From: Ornithinicoccus hortensis
GTDB lineage: Bacteria > Actinomycetota > Actinomycetes > Actinomycetales > Dermatophilaceae
DNA: 64,000 bases
Reading direction: 5' to 3'
Assembly (NCBI RefSeq): GCF_006716185.1
Contig: NZ_VFOP01000001.1
Location: 3,844,001 to 3,908,000, forward strand
Shown here: piece by piece, positions 60,786-64,000 of the stretch
Position numbering within the stretch: the stretch's first letter is position 1
Layout: each line of letters begins with the position of its first letter
Position numbers and translations under genes: made by a program
The notes under the pieces: model-generated
Database searches by the model: none
Told to the model about the DNA's origin: nothing
The model's input: the letters and a program-made list of their open reading frames with translations, nothing else

Positions 60786-62372
60786 ATGGCGACCGATCCG
60801 GTCCTGGCCGGCTACGCCGACGAGACGCACCGGGCCGACCCGCTGTCGCCGGCCGGCCGCGCGCTCGGGCTGTGGGACGGCCGGCTGCCCGATCCCGCGG
60901 CGGAGGCCGACCGCGCCACGGCGCTGCGCGCCCACCTGGCCGACTTCGACCGGCTCGACCCGCAGGACGCGACCGGGCGGCTGGACCTGGCGGTCTCCCG
61001 GATCGACGCGACCCACCGGTTGCGTGAGCTCGAGGAGCTTGCCCCGTGGACCCGGATCCCCTACCGGGCCACCGAGACGCTCGGGGCGGCACTGCAGCAC
61101 GCGATGACCGGTGAGCTCCTGCATACGACCCTCGCCGACGTGCCGCGGTTCCTCCGCGACGCCGTCGCCGCCCTCGACCCGCGACGGGTGCCCGGGGCGT
61201 ATGCCGAGGCCGCCCTGGCCGCCCTGCCCGGGCTGGGCGGGTTGCTGGCCGAGGCCGAACGGGTCGGTGCCGACCCCGCGGCGGTGAGCGGCGCGCGGAC
61301 CGCGCTGACGGCATACGAGGAGCAGGTGCGGGACGTCGCCGCGGAAGCGGGCGGCAGCTGGGTGGCCGGGCGGGACTACCTGGAGCACTGCCTGCGCGAC
61401 TACTTCCGGCTCGACGTGGGCGTCGACGAACTGGCCGCCTGGGGGCGCGAGCAGGTGGCCCGCGACCAGCAGCGGCTGACCGAGCACGCCGCGGCCACCG
61501 GCACGGGCAGCTGGCAGGAGCAGATCGAGGCCATCCGGGCCGACCACCCCGCGGCCGAGGACCTGCTCGACACCTACCGCGCCGCGGTGGCCCGCTCCCG
61601 GCGGCACACCGAGGAGCTGCGGCTGGCGGACCTGCCCGCGGGCGAGGAGTGCCTGGTCGACGAGGTGGCCGAGTTCCAGCGGCACACCATGCCGATGGGC
61701 TTCATGGACCTGGCGCCGACCACGGGTGAGTCACTGCGCAGCTACCTGCGGATCACCCCTGTGCGCCGGCTCGAGGACGGCCGCCCCGACCCGGACCACC
61801 TGGCCGAGAGCTGCCACGCGCTGATCACCACGATCGCCGGGCACGAGACCTACCCCGGCCACCACCTGCAGCGGGTGCACCACAAGCGGGCCACCGCCGG
61901 CAACGCCTCGATCCGCCGGACCTTCACCTCGGCGGTCTTCGTCGAGGGGTGGGGTCTCTACGTCGAGGACGTGATGCGGGAGACCGGTTTCATGGACAGT
62001 CCTGGACTCACCCTTTACGCTCTCCGCAACTCGCTCTGGCGATCCGCACGTGTGGTCGTCGACGTGGGGTTGCACACCGGGACGCTGAGTCAGGAGGAGG
62101 CGGTGGAGGTGTTGATGCGTGAGGCCGCGCTGGGGCGGCACATCGCGGAGGGAGAGGTGCGTCGCTACATCCGGCACGACAACCCGTCGTACCCGTCGGC
62201 GTATGCGTTGGGCCGGGACGCCTTCCACGACCTGCGGCGGCGGTGGGACGCGGCGGGCGGCGGGCCGCTCGGCGCCTTCCACGACGCCGTCATGGGCTAC
62301 GGGAGCATCCCGCACGCGCTGTTCGCCGACGACCTGCTGGCGCGCGCCGCGGCCGGGGCGGGACCCCGGTGA
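60786..62372 (+). CDS. DUF885 metallopeptidase-like protein, copy 2
   Basis: The protein has 528 residues. The zinc motif is HETYPGHHLQ near residue 358, followed by FVEGWGLYVEDVM. Identity to copy 1 is low outside the motif regions, so the duplication is old. The conserved AARVVVD-like helix appears as ARVVVDVGLH here and ARIVIDIGLH in copy 1. It is in one operon with the amidohydrolase and oxidoreductase, and the regulator follows after 19 bases. Confidence 0.88.
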   Translation: MATDPVLAGYADETHRADPLSPAGRALGLWDGRLPDPAAEADRATALRAHLADFDRLDPQDATGRLDLAVSRIDATHRLRELEELAPWTRIPYRATETLGAALQHAMTGELLHTTLADVPRFLRDAVAALDPRRVPGAYAEAALAALPGLGGLLAEAERVGADPAAVSGARTALTAYEEQVRDVAAEAGGSWVAGRDYLEHCLRDYFRLDVGVDELAAWGREQVARDQQRLTEHAAATGTGSWQEQIEAIRADHPAAEDLLDTYRAAVARSRRHTEELRLADLPAGEECLVDEVAEFQRHTMPMGFMDLAPTTGESLRSYLRITPVRRLEDGRPDPDHLAESCHALITTIAGHETYPGHHLQRVHHKRATAGNASIRRTFTSAVFVEGWGLYVEDVMRETGFMDSPGLTLYALRNSLWRSARVVVDVGLHTGTLSQEEAVEVLMREAALGRHIAEGEVRRYIRHDNPSYPSAYALGRDAFHDLRRRWDAAGGGPLGAFHDAVMGYGSIPHALFADDLLARAAAGAGPR

Positions 62373-62391
62373 CCCGCCGGGGAGGGCGGCG

Positions 62392-62934
62392 ATGAGCGGC
62401 CTGGGGACGCGGCTGGCGGAGCTGCGCCACCGGCGCGGCTTCACGCTGCGCGGGCTGGCGGCCGAGGCCGGGGTCTCCCCCGCACTGCTGAGCCAGCTGG
62501 AGAACGGCACGACCGACCCGTCGCTGTCGACGCTGCGCAAGCTCGCCGGGGTGTTCGACACCTCGATCGCGGCGCTGTTCGAGGACCCCGACGCCCCACT
62601 GGTGCACCACAGCCGGCCCGGTGAGCGGGTGACCCTGACCGCACCCACCGGGAGCTTCGGCTACGACCGGCTCACCCCGGGCCGCGGCGACCTGGAGGTG
62701 CTGCACGTCGTGCTGGCCCCCGGGGACACCAGCTCGGCCACCGGCTGGTCGCACACCTCGACCGAGTGTGTCTACGTGGTGGCCGGGGAGGTCACCGTCG
62801 AGCTCGCCGGCGAGGACCACGTGCTCCCGGCCGGCCACGCCCTGACCTTCGACTCCCAGCTGCCGCACCGCTACCTGAACACCTCCGACACCCCCGCCGA
62901 GGCGATCCTCGCGGTCACCCCGCCGACGCCCTGA
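62392..62934 (+). CDS. XRE-cupin transcriptional regulator
   Basis: The protein has 180 residues: an XRE helix-turn-helix at 6-60 (LRGLAAEAGVSPALLSQLE) joined to a cupin barrel at about 105-175 (HTSTECVYVVAGEVTVEL and HALTFDSQLPHRYLN). This is the common fusion in which the cupin senses a small molecule. It is the last gene of the amidohydrolase-DUF885 operon, preceded by GGGGAGGGCGGCG, and most likely regulates it in response to a substrate. Confidence 0.92.
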   Translation: MSGLGTRLAELRHRRGFTLRGLAAEAGVSPALLSQLENGTTDPSLSTLRKLAGVFDTSIAALFEDPDAPLVHHSRPGERVTLTAPTGSFGYDRLTPGRGDLEVLHVVLAPGDTSSATGWSHTSTECVYVVAGEVTVELAGEDHVLPAGHALTFDSQLPHRYLNTSDTPAEAILAVTPPTP

Positions 62935-62962
62935 GGGGGCAGGGGCACCGCCCGCCCGCGAA

Positions 62963-63054
62963 GTGGCGCCAGGCACGGGGTGGCGCCAGGCACTTTGGGT
63001 CATGCAGATTGCGTCGCGGGCCACCCAAGGTGCATGACGCACACTGCATGGCGT
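62963..63054. repeat. Direct and inverted short repeats after the XRE-cupin gene
   Basis: GTGGCGCCAGGCAC occurs twice (62963-62976 and 62980-62993). GTCATGCA at 62999 is matched by its inverse TGCATGAC at 63031, and TTGGGT by ACCCAA. The region between the regulator and the convergent membrane gene is non-coding and looks like a small repetitive element. Confidence 0.65.
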
Positions 63055-63060
63055 GTCACG

Positions 63061-63726
63061 TCAGGGCGCGTCAGGACGCCACCCGGAGTCGTACCCCGGC
63101 ATCGCCTGACGCCGTGTCGTCAGCAGGACCCCGGCGAGGTCCACCGGACTGCGGCCCGCTGAAGCGTAGGCCTGCTCGCGGGGCACGCCGTGCGCCAGGA
63201 GTGCCCGTCGCAGCTCGTCGGCCACGACGTCCGCGTCGGGCGTGGCGAACAGGACGAACCCGTCACCGGCGACCGGTGGGGGCGGCTGGCCCGGTCCGAC
63301 CACGCTCGCGCGGGCCGGCCCGACGAACGACACCGCCTCCTTGGAGTTGACGAAGATGAACCACCGGGGCCACACGAGCGGGCGGGCACTGTTCACGATC
63401 CGGGAGATGTCGGCGTATGTCGCGATCGACGCCGGGTGGATCGAGCCGTACGGGATCGAGCGCACGCGACCGAGCCGCCGCCCGACCCGCACCCCGTGCC
63501 GGTGCAGAGTGAGCACCGCGGACGCCGACCAGGTGAGCCAGCCGGCGGAGAGGAGGGCAAACAGGAGGGTGAGGCCCCCGAAGAGCCACCGCTCCTCCGG
63601 GTCCGCCATGAAGAGGGTGCCCACCAGCAGGCAGGCGGGCGGCAGCGCGAGGTAGCACACGTCATACAGCGGGATCCGCGGGCGGAGGGTACTCACCGGC
63701 GGTCCGAGCCAGCCGGGCGCGCTCAT
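63061..63726 (-). CDS. Membrane protein with two N-terminal helices and PH-like cytosolic domain
   Basis: The protein has 221 residues from the ATG at 63726. Two adjacent hydrophobic helices (CYLALPPACLLVGTLFMA and LFGGLTLLFALLSAGWLTW) are followed by a soluble part of beta-strand character with LTLHRHGVRVGRRLGRVRSIPY and WPRWFIFVNSKEAVSFVG, similar to bacterial PH-domain membrane proteins. The C terminus has a VVADELRRALLAHGV helix. No family is certain. It stands alone, with a terminator of the next gene upstream. Confidence 0.65.
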   Translation of the reverse strand: MSAPGWLGPPVSTLRPRIPLYDVCYLALPPACLLVGTLFMADPEERWLFGGLTLLFALLSAGWLTWSASAVLTLHRHGVRVGRRLGRVRSIPYGSIHPASIATYADISRIVNSARPLVWPRWFIFVNSKEAVSFVGPARASVVGPGQPPPPVAGDGFVLFATPDADVVADELRRALLAHGVPREQAYASAGRSPVDLAGVLLTTRRQAMPGYDSGWRPDAP

Positions 63727-63802
63727 CGGGCGGTGTCCGTCCGTCGTCCCCACTCCCCACACACCCGACCGATGCTCTCACGGGCCCCCTCGGCACCGAA
63801 GC

Positions 63803-63846
63803 GGGCCGGGTGTCCTACGGGGTGGGAGGAGAAGGACACCCGGCCC
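63803..63846 (-). terminator. Terminator of peptide-binding-protein gene
   Basis: A perfect 14-bp stem (GGGCCGGGTGTCCT and complement) with a 16-base loop, five bases beyond the minus-strand stop codon. Confidence 0.85.
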
Positions 63847-63850
63847 AGTC

Positions 63851-64000
63851 TTACTGCATACGGACCCACTGCTCGGCGTTCCAGGTGACGCCGTTCTGCG
63901 TTGCGGTGGACCGTACGTTCGCGATGGCGGAGTCGTAGGCGATCACGTTCGGGTGCGCGAACAGCGGGATGCCGTAAAGGTCCTGCCACAGTTCAGACTC
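63851..64000 (-). CDS. Peptide/nickel-type ABC substrate-binding protein, C-terminal end only
   Basis: Only the last 49 codons are in the window; the frame continues past the right edge. The tail reads LWQDLYGIPLFAHPNVIAY and then NAEQWVRMQ before the stop. This is the C-terminal pattern of family-5 (DppA/OppA-like) binding proteins, which end with a PLF.HP strand and an aromatic tail. It converges on the amidohydrolase-DUF885 operon, and a peptide importer would suit those peptidases. Linkage of function is inference. Confidence 0.8.
   Translation of the reverse strand, partial: ESELWQDLYGIPLFAHPNVIAYDSAIANVRSTATQNGVTWNAEQWVRMQ

Noticed and set aside
1-64000. tRNA, rRNA, insertion sequence or prophage genes
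   Set aside because: No cloverleaf, rRNA segment, transposase or integrase was found on either strand.

Overview
The window is about 64 kb of very GC-rich DNA from an actinobacterium. Dense ATGA/GTGA gene overlaps, frequent GTG starts, twin CobW/Zur-type genes, an F420-type (DUF385) protein, luciferase-like flavin enzymes and secreted proteins with cell-wall-binding-2 repeats fit the Micrococcales, probably the Intrasporangiaceae/Ornithinimicrobiaceae (Serinicoccus- or Ornithinimicrobium-like). That placement is inference; there is no rRNA gene here.

Region 1 (1-16.7 kb) is a thiopeptide (RiPP) gene cluster of the lactazole type. A 57-residue precursor with a LazA-like leader and a core made only of Gly, Ser, Thr and Cys is followed by an attenuator hairpin, an ABC exporter pair, then LazB (Glu-tRNA-type LanB N domain), LazC (pyridine synthase type), LazD (leader-binding/RRE type), LazE (YcaO cyclodehydratase), an extra azoline-dehydrogenase-like protein, LazF (eliminase fused to SagB-type dehydrogenase), a 64-residue membrane peptide, an M20 amidohydrolase and, convergently, a CPBP protease. 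To the left lie a NarL-type response regulator and, on the opposite strand, a tiny exported peptide ending in a two-cysteine loop, overlapped by a truncated membrane protein. This could be a peptide-sensing control module for the cluster.

Region 2 (16.9-27 kb) holds a secreted subtilase with three wall-binding repeats, a DUF2891 protein, a thioesterase-like protein, a lipoprotein, an MFS drug exporter and a GNAT enzyme. Between the thioesterase and the lipoprotein are three tandem copies of a non-coding unit. Each has an ECF-sigma-like promoter, two internal hairpins and a strong terminal hairpin, which looks like a triplicated small RNA.

Region 3 (27-38.9 kb) contains the two halves of a thiamine-type ABC transporter: the ATPase at 27.0 kb and a TPP-riboswitch-controlled permease at 35.7 kb. 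They are separated by dodecin, a CitA/CitB-like two-component system with a GntP permease, and a zinc-type regulon (Zur-like palindrome, P-loop-less COG0523 protein, tandem GNAT, methyltransferase, and a COG0523 C-terminal fragment). A broken alpha/beta hydrolase follows.

Region 4 (37.9-50.6 kb) is catabolic. One LacI regulator with two abutting palindromes faces an amidase-nitrilase-membrane protein operon. A second LacI regulator leads an SDR-BKACE operon and shares a TTAAG operator with a TRAP transporter plus 3-hydroxyacyl-CoA-dehydrogenase-like operon, suggesting uptake and cleavage of a carnitine-like beta-hydroxy acid.

Region 5 (50.6-64 kb) has two more wall-binding-repeat proteins (a choice-of-anchor-L protein and an M14 carboxypeptidase). 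An operon of amidohydrolase, TIGR04076 protein, luciferase-like oxidoreductase, two DUF885 peptidases and an XRE-cupin regulator follows, and the window ends in the 3' end of a peptide-type ABC binding protein.
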